64,000 nucleotides of DNA from Histoplasma ohiense (lineage: Eukaryota; Ascomycota; Eurotiomycetes; Onygenales; Ajellomycetaceae), in NCBI GenBank assembly GCA_017607445.1, contig JAEVHH010000003.1, positions 1,116,001 through 1,180,000 on the forward strand, given 5' to 3'. The position numbers and the translations under genes were made by a program. This document shows positions 11,546-22,748 of this stretch, piece by piece (position 1 is the first letter of the stretch; every line of letters begins with the position of its first letter). The notes beneath the pieces were generated by a model, which was given only the letters and a program-made list of their open reading frames with translations, was not told where the DNA came from and searched no databases.

Positions 11546-12033
11546 ATGGCTTCGCCAGCTCCGCGACCATCGGGTGGCTCCCCTTCAGATCTCTCAAAAG
11601 TTCTTGAACCCGCTAGATTATCGGTTACGGGCAGATCCAAACTCAGGCGAAGGATGAGCCTCCTCCAATATCGCAGACGTAACAACCTCAAAAGCAGGCC
11701 TACATCAGCGTCTGAAAGTCTCAGCGAGCAACTCAAGTCCACATCCCTATCCGACGGCCTGGCCAAAAAGAGAGTTAAATCAGAGGACAACGCTTTGTCG
11801 ACTACAACAACAACTTCGCCCGCCAAAATGAGCTTTAACAGAGATAAGAACAACCACGGGTTCCCGCATTTGCCATTTGAGCCGGTGTTTCGAGCCGGTA
11901 TTCTGATATTGGTCACTTCTCCTGCTGGGGAGCTGTCGTTGGGAATGTGTGATGGGGAAGGGGGCCCGACTTAGGCTATCAAGATAAGACTAAGGCCGTT
12001 GAAGAAAATGAAGGAGGAACCATGAGGTTGTAG
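11546..12033 (+). CDS. Hypothetical 136-aa basic, Ser-rich protein with one intron
   Basis: Exon 1 is 11546-11897, the intron is 11898-11974 (GTATTC to TTAG), and exon 2 is 11975-12033. The splice joins FEPVFRAG to YQDKTKAVEENEGG and ends in MRL-stop, a better C-terminus than the unspliced read-through that stops at 11974. The protein begins MASPAPRPSGG, has a strongly basic patch (KLRRRMSLLQYRRRNNLKSR, about residues 33-52), then a Ser/Thr-rich linker, then a conserved-looking HLPFEPVFRAG segment. There is no signal peptide or membrane span. I do not recognise the family. A small nuclear or regulatory protein is possible, but that is a guess. Confidence 0.55.
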
Positions 12034-14080
12034 CCAGCACAGCCAATGGCGGTTAGTGGAAGCTTTGTGCTTTACCAACCGTTTTAGTCAGTTGAGACCC
12101 ACATCATTCTGTCGTCGACGATGGGTTCTCGATGCGCTTCCTACGATTCACCGAATGCGAAAGCCTTTACAATCGTTATTTTGAATATTATTACATTGAT
12201 CCATTGGTAGTATTGGGAATATTCGGGAACAGCGCGTTTCAATCATTTTATCAAAACGTAGAGTTGATTTGGAGAGAGAGAAAGGCGGCTAAGAGGGAAT
12301 ATATATGTTGGGGGGAAAAAGCTGTCATAAGTAGCTTGATATACCCAATTCGAAACTAAATATTTACCTCTCTAATCATATATGACACAGAGCGTATCAT
12401 CAGGCGATGACATATCCTTCACACCGGCCCGCATTGGACGTCGCAAGATACGTCGAAATTATATGACATGTGCGGAGAAAATGGAAACGGGCCAATGAAG
12501 AATCCAAGAAATAAACCAATTCATTCTTTGAAATAGGTACAGTACATGCTTGTCTCGTAAACACGATCGCTTGATTGGGAAACTTGTTTGGCGTTTCAGC
12601 GTTTCTTTTACTTCTGCCCGTACGCTCCGTTACTGCCTATTCCCAGCTTTTGATTTGTTACATCCTGTCGTCCAACCCATCCGCGAAGATCCCACCTAGC
12701 TCGGGCATACTAAGGCCCCTTTTTACACATTCAGACTCAGAAAAACGTTGTTGTAGGAATCAGCAACCGTTGGGCCGACCTGCGCCACAGCGAAGGCTCG
12801 ATCGTTGAAGACAGGCTTCAATAACGGCACTACTATCGATGTCTGTTATAGCCGAGGTGTTGAAGGTGACGAGGGAGAGGATATCAATTGAAATGACTAT
12901 GGGGTGGTAGAAGAAGACAGGGGCGAAAAGAGGGGATAAAAGAAATCGTTGTTGGAGAGGATAAATGGGTTGGCGACCCAGGTTAAGGTTCAGAGACAGG
13001 AGAGCAAAGGATGAGGCATAGGACGGAAAGGACTGGTGGGAGGGGAAAGGGGGAGGAATAAGGGGGAGGATCCAGAGGAGATGACTTGATTGGCGATTTG
13101 TTTTTTTGCTGTTCCGAATTAGATCGCATCGAATTTGGTCAACTTAAAACTCGATCAACATTGTCAAACTGTGGCAGTAACTCTTCCGAGGGCTGCTCAA
13201 ACTGAGAATGATAAGTGGATTGAAAGAATGAAAAAAGAAAGAAAGAAAGAAAAGAAAAATAGTAGAAATAAACCACAAGTCGCAGGGAGCAACCAGCCAA
13301 CAGCCCCTCTCTTTATCTATCCTTCGGGGTACCATAAGGCACAGGCAAGATAAATGTCGAGCCGAAGCCATAGCCTCAAGAACCAAAAAGCTCAAATTTA
13401 CAGAGACTAACATGTGAATAACAGAAACAAAACCCCGAAGGCTCTCGAGAAGAAGCCGCCCAACACAGAGAAGTGACCCCAGCTCTGGACAAGATGTTCC
13501 TGTCCTGGCCTGGCCTAGCCTGGCAAGGACGAACTTGGAGTCCCCATTGGCCCTGACCAGTTTTCGTCGAGATACACTAGTATAGGCTTACTAGTGCTTC
13601 AGCCTTGTCTAGACACAATATATCCCCGACGGGACAATTGAGCAAATCGATGCCGGGGCTGCGAGTTTGGGCAAACTCGGCACTCTGGTTAGCCGTCAAG
13701 CGAATGAGCTCGACCAAGCGAAGTCAAGCGACATATTAGGCCGAATTAAGGTAGGCTATTTGAAGGCTTAGATTACCCCGTGTAGTTTCAGGGGAATGAA
13801 TATAAAGTCCATCCCTCCTAGCATTCCGCAACTCACGAAAAGCTAAGCTCACTGGAGGCAGTGGCAGATAGATATATCGACTGAAGAAGTCTGCACCATT
13901 GACAGTCTTTCAATTAAATGAAGACTATTAGAGCGATGGCCAGAAAGGTTCTGTACATGGCAAATACATTTTATTAAGCATCAGGATAACACCATGAAGG
14001 CTCCATGACACTCACATAAATATCGCACGCTAGCTACACTGGATAATGATAAGAGAACAGCATAAGCCTGTAAATGATGT
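12034..14080. other. Intergenic region, about 2 kb
   Basis: No convincing gene. Purine-rich runs (GAAA at about 13226-13260), a GGGAGG-rich stretch near 13020-13080 and an 8-bp-arm palindrome (CACTAGTA/TACTAGTG) near 13574 are the only visible structure. The open frames here are short, have no recognisable domain, and are not supported. Confidence 0.5.
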
Positions 14081-14977
14081 TCACACTCTAGTAGCATCAT
14101 CCCATGCCTTCTTGACAATACGCCAGTATCGATCCGGGTCTGCCCGAACATGCGCAACATGTCCAGTCCCTTTAAAATGTTCCAGTTGCACATTGAAGCC
14201 TTTTTTCCTCGACTCGACCGAGTCAAGCTCAACGAACCTTGCCGGGCAGATTTTGTCAGCACTGCCATATATGTACGTTCGAGAGGCTTCGTCATTCTTT
14301 TTTGGGTCATTATGTGCCGTTGCATATGTTTTTTGATTATCGGGTAGACCAAAACCTCGAATCAAAACCCAGAAGGTCATCGCAATCATATGCGCCAAGG
14401 GCAGCGCCACTATTCGCTGCCAACCCGGCTTAATAGCAGCAGTGAGGAGATCGACATTGAACTGGTAACTCCAGGCACCGGGACTGGAGTCAAAAATGGT
14501 AACATGTCGGGGAACGGATGATATTGGTTGAATATTGTCGGTTCCGCGCCGCTGCAAGAAATTGTTGTAGAGATGATACAGGGAGCAGGACCCTCCCCCC
14601 GACAGTGAGTGGATAAGCAAGCGAGGGCGCAGCGGCGTAAGCTGGGGCGCTCCGCTATGCTCGTCGTTTGTCAAGGCAGCGAGAATCGGAGCGACAGCTG
14701 GTGCTGTATCACGCAGCCCTATGTTGGGAAATACAAGGCTTGCAAGGCGGCCCTTCACCAGGAGTATGGGCGAAGAAGGGTACATAGTCTGATACTGTTT
14801 AATGTATGTCGCTAAGTGGGCATCGCGCGCATCCATCCAGCCTAGAATAAGCACAAGCTCAGGATCAGTGGTCGGAGGCGTGGGTATAGACGTGGGAGGG
14901 CGGTAGAGATAGACTGCAAACGACAGCTTTTCCATGAAGGAAAGCGGAGTGTCGCGTTTAGGCACCATCTGGGGCAA
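14081..14977 (-). CDS. TMEM53/DUF829-family alpha/beta hydrolase-like protein
   Basis: This intact single-exon frame encodes 298 aa. Residues 40-48 (LVLILGWMD) match the first strand of the DUF829/TMEM53 family. The nucleophile elbow is HSLSGGGS (Ser126), the acid is likely Asp241 in YGSADKICP, and the base is His273 or His276 in GTGHVAHV. A hydrophobic stretch around residues 188-205 may be the membrane-associated segment. Fungal members are uncharacterised putative hydrolases; human TMEM53 is a nuclear-envelope protein. The first ATG is used because nothing better is seen upstream; MEKL at residue 15 is an alternative start. It is transcribed toward the 136-aa gene. Confidence 0.8.
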   Translation of the reverse strand: MPQMVPKRDTPLSFMEKLSFAVYLYRPPTSIPTPPTTDPELVLILGWMDARDAHLATYIKQYQTMYPSSPILLVKGRLASLVFPNIGLRDTAPAVAPILAALTNDEHSGAPQLTPLRPRLLIHSLSGGGSCSLYHLYNNFLQRRGTDNIQPISSVPRHVTIFDSSPGAWSYQFNVDLLTAAIKPGWQRIVALPLAHMIAMTFWVLIRGFGLPDNQKTYATAHNDPKKNDEASRTYIYGSADKICPARFVELDSVESRKKGFNVQLEHFKGTGHVAHVRADPDRYWRIVKKAWDDATRV

Positions 14978-16159
14978 ACTAAATGACTTGGTTTTTGGCT
15001 CAGAACTATGGAACAGTAGCAGTGGCAGGTGTCTAAAAACCGGATTGTTGATTTGGAAGATGGGAAGATGATAGATGCTCCCTCAGAGGAGACACATGGA
15101 TTTGGTTCGGACCATGGCGAAACGGCGATACCCCTGGTCAGTAAGGGCCTGTTCGGTGACCCTGTCCAGGGCTGTATAAGCCCGTACAGTGCCAGCTATA
15201 CAGACTTATACAGCTCTGTACGCGTGTCGAAACTGGATAAGTCCGAATATTGACCCAAATACTGAATATCGAATAAGTAAATTGAATTGATTATTCTAAC
15301 TCCAATAATTACATGATAATCAGGCCGTATTTATAAGAAAAAGAATGCTTGAATATATGATAGGGGCAGTGCTGGTATATATCGGATCAGTTTAATTCTC
15401 TGTCTTGGGCCATAGTGGATGATGAAGATGAAGAAACATAACTAGTAAGATGATAGCAATATAAGAAAATAATTTGAAAAGAATATAAAATTTTATGTTT
15501 TGAAGAAAACAAGTGAGAAAGCTGAGAGAAAATGGGAGAATAGTTTGAGGTAACTTTTATGGCACTATAATTACCGCTGACTAAACTGCTTTGGAACTAG
15601 TGTATATTGGTGAGAAGTCACATAGCTTATTTTAGTACTGTGGCGATATATACACAACGTAAGACGAGGTAAAAATAAAACATTACAACGTACATTTTTT
15701 TATACCTAAATAAATAAATAAAATAAAATCAAGTAAAGGCGGGAAGGGGAGCAAAGGTATAGATAGATGAAAGGCACAGTATAAATTACCACCAGGTGAG
15801 AAAACTTTCTTCAGAAAAAAAAAAGATCAAATCACTTAACCCTCACGAGAGACGTAAAAATATATATATTTTTTATGTCAAACAAAGAAAGAAAGTAGAA
15901 AAGGAAATGTCAGAATATGGTGTACAAAAAAAAAAAAAAAAAAAAGAAGATGAGAGGGAAGGAGAAAATATTGGAAATATTTTACTATGCACATGCAGGA
16001 ATGGACGTAGGGGAATAAAAACATATCCTCAATGTAACATCGAACATTTCATCCAAACGAAAAAGCCAGAGACCAGAAACCAAAACCAAAACCAAAACCT
16101 CAAAATTTTTCTCAACTTACCAACTTCACCCCTCGTCCACCTTTCAAACAAAATCCAAC
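14978..16159. other. Intergenic region with an AT-rich insertion-like stretch
   Basis: Composition shifts to AT-rich from about 15260 to 16120. Positions 15590-15640 resemble the right end of the MITE at 22109-22487 in the order CTAAACT, ACTAGTG, GAGAAGTCACA, so a diverged relative may lie here. Positions 15145-15190 (GGGCCTGTTCGG onward, then CCAGGGCTG and CAGTGCC) look like a transposon terminus but have no matching inverse that I could find. A poly(A) run at about 15926-15944 generates a spurious open frame. No gene. Confidence 0.45.
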
Positions 16160-17586
16160 TCAAACATCCCTCCACGACTTAGGTGCCGGAGGCGCCCTCC
16201 CAACCTGTAACGCACTCGGCGGGGCCTGATCCCGTGGCGGTGCATCAATGCCAGTCCCAGACTGCCCATGCTGCGCGCCGGGCAATATCTGATCGTAATC
16301 ACCCAGGGTCGACGAGAAGGGTGGCGGTGGGGTGTTGGGCACAGATGAAGGGGGTGAGTAGGGCGTGTATGCCTGATTTTGACCCTGCTGTTGCGGGAGG
16401 TAACGCGGGGATTGATGTGTTGGCGACTGTGTTGGTGAATGCTGGCGTAGGTGTTGGAGTTGCGGCACGGATTGCGGGGGTGGGTAGGGCGAGTATGAGC
16501 GGGTGGCGGGTGGGGAGGGGGGATGGGGCATCGGGGCTGGTGGGTATCGTTGTAGTGCTTCCCTGGGGTGTGTTGGGGGCGGGGACATAGTTGTGTGTGT
16601 TGTCATGGCGTTTGGCATTATTGCGGTTGTTGCTGTGGGCACTTCGGTGTAGGGAGGGTATGGAGTAACAGGTTCCGGGCTTGGGCTTCTGGGCGGGAAG
16701 TATTGGTGGTGCTGGTGGGTGGGGGGATGGCTTGTTGCGATACCTATAGCGTCGGCATGACCGAAGGGGTTTCCTGGGGAAGGGGAGCGGGACTTATGAG
16801 TGGTAGCTTCTGGGCCGCGGTGGCCGTCGAAGGTGGGGGAATAGGCGGAGGACGTCGGGGTTCTGTCGTAGTAACTATTGCCGCCGCTGTTAGTGTTGTT
16901 CTTGTTGTAACGTACGGGACGGCTGAAGCTCTGGGGTTTGAAGTTCTGGCCCGTGGCAGGGTCCAGGCGGTTCATTTCCACGTCGCTCGGCGGGGACACT
17001 GGTTCGACACGGCGGGTTTTGGCCGAATCCCAGGTTGGCATTTGTGGGAGGGCGTCATCGTTGGACTTCGAACGGGGATGAACTGTGTCGAATTGGGCGA
17101 ATTTGGCTGGAGTGGAATGGTGGGAGTCGTAGACGGGGGGCGCGGGGGGCCGCTGGTAGCCCGTGGGGAGACGTCGGTTTCGAGCATTGTAGGCGGAGGG
17201 CTCATCGGCGAACTTGGTGCTGTTGTGCGACTTGTCTCTGGAAGGGCAGCAGCAGCTACAGCATGCACAACATCCCTTGCAGCAGGTGTAGCCGCAGCAG
17301 GCGCAGGCGACTATACCCCAGATGACACCAATCAGGATGATGCTGCCAATGGCAATGCCGATGACGACGGGCCATCTGCGTCGATTGATTGATCATTAGT
17401 TCTATTTGTCCCACTATTTTTCTTTTAGGGATTTGATTGAAAAGCAGCAGGAGGCAGGAGATCGTACTTGCAGTAGGTCTTGGCCATGCAATTTTCCCAC
17501 GTGGAGAATGTAGTTCTGAAATCTCGAGGCTGGAGGATTTCGTCCCGGCGGAAGGGGGTGAAGCCCATTTGGTCTATGACAGCCAT
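16160..17586 (-). CDS. Single-pass membrane protein with Cys cluster and Pro-rich tail (fibroin-3-related type)
   Basis: Exon 1 is 17586-17468, the intron is 17467-17376 (GTACGA to GCAG), and exon 2 is 17375-16160, giving 444 aa. The splice joins MAKTYCK to WPVVIGIAIG, the hallmark of a fungal family often annotated as fibroin-3 related. Residues about 41-64 form the single transmembrane helix. It is followed by a Cys-rich membrane-proximal cluster (about 64-87, CACCGYTCCKGCC) and then a long Pro/Ser/Tyr/His-rich tail with a PPVY (PPxY) motif and many SPSP sites. The tail suggests a cytosolic scaffold or ubiquitin-ligase adaptor, by analogy to RCR proteins. The start could also be the Met at 17568. 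The large plus-strand frames opposite are GC-rich shadows. Confidence 0.75.
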
Positions 17587-19930
17587 GGCGATGGCTACAC
17601 GGTCGAGGGAGCGTATTCCTTTGTGTATCTATGTACTAATCGAGCCTCTCGGAATGAGTGTACGATGCAGATGATAGATCTCGCCGATATCAAACTCGAG
17701 AAACCATTGATCAATTGCTTTTGGCGCAGAGCGGTTGGTCGTGGAGATCCGGTGGAGAATCGACCGAGTACAAAACGACTTGAGGACGAGATATGCGGTC
17801 AAACGAGAGACGTGGAATATAATGAACGTTGTCGCAGTGAGATATGTCTGCGCATGAAAAGAAAGCGTGTGTGTCTTATCGATCTATCTAAAGACAAGAA
17901 TAGCATACTAAGCGGAGAGGCGCAGGACTCGTCATGGAGGCGGACAGCGTCGTCGGGTAAGTGGAGACTAGCGCTAGGATGAAGGAGGGTAAGCGCCCTA
18001 TCGCCTGAATGTCAAAGAATGAATGGATTGAAGGCCAGGAGCAAGGTTGGATAAGAACAAAAACGAAGGGTAGAGACTGTAATGGGGATAAGTTAGAAGG
18101 GATAAGTGAGGAAAAAAAAAGGGTTGGCGGTCGTGTGGTGGTGGTAGCAGAGTGTGGCCAGACGGCGAGACGCGTGCAAAGCGAGAACGTAAGAACGCAT
18201 CCACAGCCAGCAATCACAAACCACCAGCAGATTTGACGGAGAGATATTTACAGTGGAGACGAGAAGCGCAAAATTGGAAAGCTGAAGTCCGAACCACAAC
18301 ACAGCATCGCAAGAGGCGAAACGAAGGATTGTTTTGTTGCCTCGTCTCAGTTTCTGGGTCGAACACATTGTAAATAAAGACCGAACCTTGGAACCGCGCA
18401 CGTCTACAGCGTAAGGGGTCCCAGGCACCCGGCCCCTGACCGCGGATGATTTTTTCCTCTCTGCCCTGTCAATTTGGCCCCGAGATCTTCGTCTTTTCTG
18501 CGTACGACCGTCGTCTTGCTTCCCCTCTTTTGCCATTTCCCTCCTAGCGCGTCCTTTACCGTGCTCAGTGACTCTCCATCTCCAAAAAAAAAAGGGCAGA
18601 TTATTATTGTCTACCAGGGACCGTATCACTTCGTGGCAGTGCAGTGCAGTGCAGTTGTATAGGCCAGCCAGGGGACGTTGCGCTGACGACGGAACGCTGA
18701 GTATTCAGCGGGGACTCCTCTGACTCTCTCAGTCCTCTCCGACAGGCCATTACTAGCACTGCACAAGAAAAAGCACTTCGACCGTTGCCCATCGCCTATC
18801 TGCTGACAGCTCCCTGACTCCAGCTTGATTGCGATCGCCATGCTGCATCCGGGCAGTTGGCGCGGTTTGGGGGGGAGGGATATGGATAAAACCCTTCCCT
18901 CACAGGGGCTTCTTTAACTAACATGTAGGGGGTTACTGTGCCCAACCATGCCTGTACTCTGGGAGGCTCCGGTTAAAAACTGCCCCTATACTCGGTGGAG
19001 GAAGTGCCCCCTCCGAACCCAACTGTACTTGGCTCACCCAACCTATCCCCACTGGTCTTGGCATATCCACTTATGATCGACGTCGCAGATCAGTGGTGAG
19101 GGGACTCCACCCGACGAATGTTGCGAGCACCGGTACAGAATACAGTCCTGCAGGCTGCACCAAGAGACTGCAGGGCAATAATGGACAAGCCCCGATTGTT
19201 TCAGCAATGGAATATCTCATCAACAATGCAGGGGCTCGCTCGCTCTCTCGCTTGCTTGTAAGGGCCCGATGAGCAACCCTCCACACCCTAGCTGGCATTC
19301 CTGGCATTTCCGACTCTAGCGATGTCGTCCAACAACCCTTCGGCATCAGTACATCTCCCTATGGAGTGATGGATGTCTGCTGTCCTGGGCGGGGAACCTG
19401 CACATGCGGGCATCAGTTCCACCTACGCTGACGAACACACGCAGTATGCGTGGGCCACGGAACCGAAACCGAAAGATGTGATGCAGGAGTCGTCATATAT
19501 TACGTACATGTATCAGGGCATGAGAGTACAGTCTAAACTTCCTTTGCGCTTTGGAAAGTTACTTTTTTTCTTTCTCCCGAGTGCTTGATGCCATAGGTAA
19601 GTAAGTAAGGTAAGTGGTAAAAGTAAATGAATAAAGCAGAAAAGGATCAAAAGAGGATCAAAAAACCGTTGCGGGAGGTAGTTATTTACTTCTTTCCTTG
19701 TTTTTTGCATTGCACGCACGAACACAGCACCACACATTCAGAACAACTCAACTTCCAGATTTGAAATTTTGCTAACAATGTTCGGTTCGACGGTTTTTTT
19801 TTTTTTTTGGTATCATATTTTACATATATACATAACTATACATATATATTTATATTTCAACTCTCGTCCAGCCCTCAACTTTCAACAGGCGAGTGACATC
19901 GTTCAGAATATCCAGGAAGCGCGCCCTCTG

Positions 19931-19961
<31 letters not shown>

Positions 19962-20721
19962 TTTTGATGATCTACCAGTGTTGTGAGAAGGAGAAAGTAT
20001 CTTGGCTGGCTATCAGCGGAGAAGAGTTGTATGTAAGAAGGCAGTAACCTATTTAATATATATATGTATATTCAAAAAAAAAAAAAAAAAAAAGAAGTGG
20101 GTTCTGCAGCCCTTCCCTGCTCCATGCGACTTGAATTTACAGGATAATACAGGATAATAATGATAGTGATAATAGTAATGGTAATAATATCAATAGTAAT
20201 AAATTAACCAGAAAAGTAAAATAGGTTCACAGGTTCAATTCAAATTTAGTTTTTACTCCTCTCTCTCATACAAAATAATTCCATCCATCCATCAATTGGC
20301 AGAAGGCAAAAAGAAACAGGGAAAACATGATGTCATGGTCATAGTCATGCGACAAAAATAGCTGCCAGATGCTATAGTAATAATAACCTCCCAAGCCCCA
20401 AGGAATTAAAAACCAAACATAATTTCGTTGAAAACAGAAAAGGAGAAAAAAAAAAAAGGGTGACATATGCAAAATACAGTACAAAGAAGGCAAAAGCAGG
20501 AAAGGAAAGGGGGAAAACATAAGGTTTAAAAAAAAAAAAAAAAAAAAAAAAAACACCCCTAACTTGGAAAAAAAGGAGGGTATCATCATGTTTTCCACTT
20601 GTGTTCAACCCTTCTTCCACCTTTCTCAACCAAAAAATCATTATTTACTGCTGCATTTTTTCGTTATTTTTTTTTTCTCTCTCTTTCGCTGCATTCTATT
20701 CTCCATCCTATACCCCATGAC
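17587..20721. other. Long intergenic region, about 3.1 kb
   Basis: This is the upstream region of the 444-aa membrane-protein gene and the 3' flank of the RCR gene. No protein family was recognised in any frame. Simple sequence is frequent: CT repeat at about 19930-19955, poly(A) at 20073-20093, TAATAG-type repeats at 20150-20205, and a 26-base poly(A) at 20528-20553. The length and pyrimidine richness are compatible with a long 5' UTR or regulated promoter for the minus-strand gene, but this is inference. Confidence 0.5.
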
Positions 20722-21384
20722 TCACTTCACAGGCGCAGGAGGTGGTCCAGGCGGTGGTGAATACACCCGCTCCCCAGCCCGATGGACATTCTGCGGCTGT
20801 TGCAGCTCGACGCCTTGTTCTTGCGGCGGCGGATATGGGTATGGTGGTTGCTGCGGCTGGCCGCCATAGTAAGTGGGCTTGGGGCCGTAGTAGCCAGAGT
20901 TTGGCGTGTATTGTGGCGGGGGTCCGTTGGGGGGTGGTGGCGGATACCGTTGCTGTTGTGGCCAGAATGTGTTGTTCGCGGCCCAGCCGGTGCCGCGGAA
21001 CGGTTGCAGACCGCGACGGCGACGACGGCGGGAGGAAATGCAGCTGTTTGTTGATAGTTAGCTTTTTGCCTTTTATATATATATATATATATTCATATAT
21101 GTGTGTGTGTGTGTGTGTGTGTGTTTGGGGTTCATTTGGAGGACGCACGCAAAGATGAAGAAGATGAAGAAAGCGCCGAAAACGAGGATTGCTAGGGCGA
21201 CCCAACGGCCCCAGTCTCTCCAGGTTGTTCTGCAGTATTCACGTCCGAGTCGTTCATAGCAACTAATGGGGTTTGTGTTAGAATTTGAATTGTAATGATA
21301 CTAGTATTCGATGGGTGTCGTTATATGGAGGGGTTTGGAAGGGGAGTTTGTAAAGACTCACACATATCTACGGAGAAGAGGCAT
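20722..21384 (-). CDS. RCR-family (resistance to Congo red) single-pass membrane protein
   Basis: Three exons: 21384-21362, 21262-21149 and 21043-20722, giving 152 aa, all with GT donors and AG acceptors. The protein starts MPLLRRYVCYERLG, then RDWGRW, a transmembrane helix at about residues 28-48, an Arg run (SSRRRRRRGLQPF), then GTGW and a Pro/Tyr/Gln-rich tail with PPQY (PPxY). This matches the fungal RCR family, whose yeast members act at ER or endosome membranes, bind the Rsp5 ubiquitin ligase through PPxY and alter chitin deposition. The second intron (21148-21044) contains GT and AT microsatellites. The role here is inferred from the family. Confidence 0.8.
21077..21125. repeat. AT and GT microsatellites inside the second RCR intron
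   Basis: A TA run (about 21077-21091) is followed by a GT run (about 21100-21125), both inside the intron at 21148-21044. They are likely length-variable between isolates. Confidence 0.85.
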
Positions 21385-22106
21385 TTTGGCGAGGGAACAC
21401 TCTTAGAGGAGGGGAGAGAGAGGGAGGTCCTTCTCTGAAAGGGACGATGAACGGAAGAGACTTGCTTGTTGTGTCCGATTGCTCAATAGATGTTGCTTGT
21501 CAGGTGGGACGAGACGGGAGCTGGTGATGAGTTGCTTGAGGAGGGAATGTGGCTGGCAGATTGCTGATAGGGGCTTCACTGGTGAGGGTGAGGCCGCAAT
21601 CAGAGAGGACGGAGAAGTAGAATTGTTGAAGACAGGGTCTGTTGGCAAAGGGTGATTGTTGTGGAAAGGTTCGATTTATGACGATGGCCAGACACGGATG
21701 GGGCGTGGCTGAGCACGCCGAGCCGAGACCGGACCAATGTATCTCCGGTGGCCCGCATTGAGCGTTGGGCGGGCAATGACGACAACCCCATTCCATATTG
21801 GGCAACGCGCGAAACCTTCCGGGATCATGGCAAGCGCCGAACGCCTTCCCAGCCAATGAAAATGCCGAAGCTCTCAGACATGGTGACTAATCCTCGATCA
21901 ACGCTTAGCCACTCGCTAGCAAGCGCCAAGGCTGAAGTTTGGAATGCGCAGTTTGCTAAAGGAGGCTCAGCATTCTTTCGTATCAGTTTTCGTCTCGCTC
22001 TTTTGCCCGACTTGGGGAGGGCTTCGAAAGACGGAGTTGTCTTGCAGCGACTTACAACGGATCTGGGCTGATCCCGAAATATCCTTCCATCACCCGGATC
22101 TGAAGC
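21385..22106. other. Intergenic region upstream of RCR
   Basis: Promoter side of the RCR gene up to the MITE pair. Overlapping short frames on both strands show no recognisable domain. Nothing else is seen. Confidence 0.5.
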
Positions 22107-22108
22107 TA

Positions 22109-22487
22109 CAGTGCCTCGCAATAAGTTTGAAACTATTGTGACTTCTCATCAAAATCTACTAGTCCAAAAGCAATTTAACTTGTAGTAATTAGTTGTAGTT
22201 ATAGTGTCACATGATATTTCAAATGCATCCATGGATTCCATACCATTTACCCCTATTTTTCCACTCATCTACACCATTCTCTAGAGTCTATTCTCTCATT
22301 CATTTTCTCTATCTTCTAATTCTTCCTCACACGTTTTCTTTATTGAGTGGAAATCCTTGATTTCCAGATGTAAATTGTAATTTAATTAATTAGAGCTAGT
22401 TCTGCAATAAAACAATGCAACTACTAAACTACTTTTGGACTAGTGGATTTTGATGAGAAGTCACAATAGTTTTATTGCGAGGCACTG
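22109..22487. mobile_element. Tc1/mariner-type MITE, 379 bp
   Basis: The element has terminal inverted repeats of about 65 bp starting CAGTGCCTCGCAATAA, reading inward through TATTGTGACTTCTCATCAAA and ACTAGTCCAAAAG on both ends. There is a 5-base indel between the arms. It is flanked by TA on both sides (22107-22108 and 22488-22489), the target-site duplication of Tc1/mariner (pogo/Fot1) elements. No transposase frame is present, so it is non-autonomous. It lies between RCR and ARL8, away from exons. Arms are well matched, which suggests a fairly recent insertion compared with the decayed block at 1-8800. Confidence 0.9.
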
Positions 22488-22489
22488 TA

Positions 22490-22746
22490 CAGATGCTCCT
22501 GCGAAAAGTTTTGACTTGCGCTAATACTTTAAGCTGAAATGCTGATACCGGCATTAAGTGTTGTGTTGCATCTCTTAATGAAAAGGAGAGGGAGTCCCAG
22601 GGGGCTTATAGAGGCCAACACCCCTAGCCTACCCACTAGCTCAGTCTCTAAATTCCAGGTGGTGTGGCCTGGAGATACAATACACTAGTAAGGATATTTC
22701 AAGGTAAATTCTTAGCATGAGACAAAACTTTTCGCAGCGGCATCTG
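22490..22746. mobile_element. Second MITE, 257 bp, abutting the first
   Basis: Terminal inverted repeats begin CAGATGC and continue CTGCGAAAAGTTTTG, with weaker matching to about 51 bp (GCTAA, TTTA, TGAAAT). TA flanks it at 22488-22489 and 22747-22748. The left TA is the same dinucleotide as the right TA of the first MITE, so one element inserted exactly at the TA bordering the other. TIR sequence differs from the first MITE, so two transposase specificities are implied. There is no coding capacity. Confidence 0.85.
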
Positions 22747-22748
22747 TA

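Noticed and set aside
13574..13595. CACTAGTA/TACTAGTG palindrome
   Set aside because: Eight-base arms with no neighbouring gene signal; not distinguishable from chance.
15145..15200. hAT-like transposon terminus (GGGCCTGTTCGG)
   Set aside because: No matching inverted end or 8-bp duplication found in the window.
15796..16182. Plus-strand Lys-rich 128-aa frame
   Set aside because: Produced by poly(A) and AAAG runs; no domain and no splice support.
16183..17392. Large plus-strand frames opposite the 444-aa membrane-protein gene
   Set aside because: GC-rich antisense shadows of a Pro-rich coding region; the minus strand has the splice-supported membrane helix and Cys cluster.
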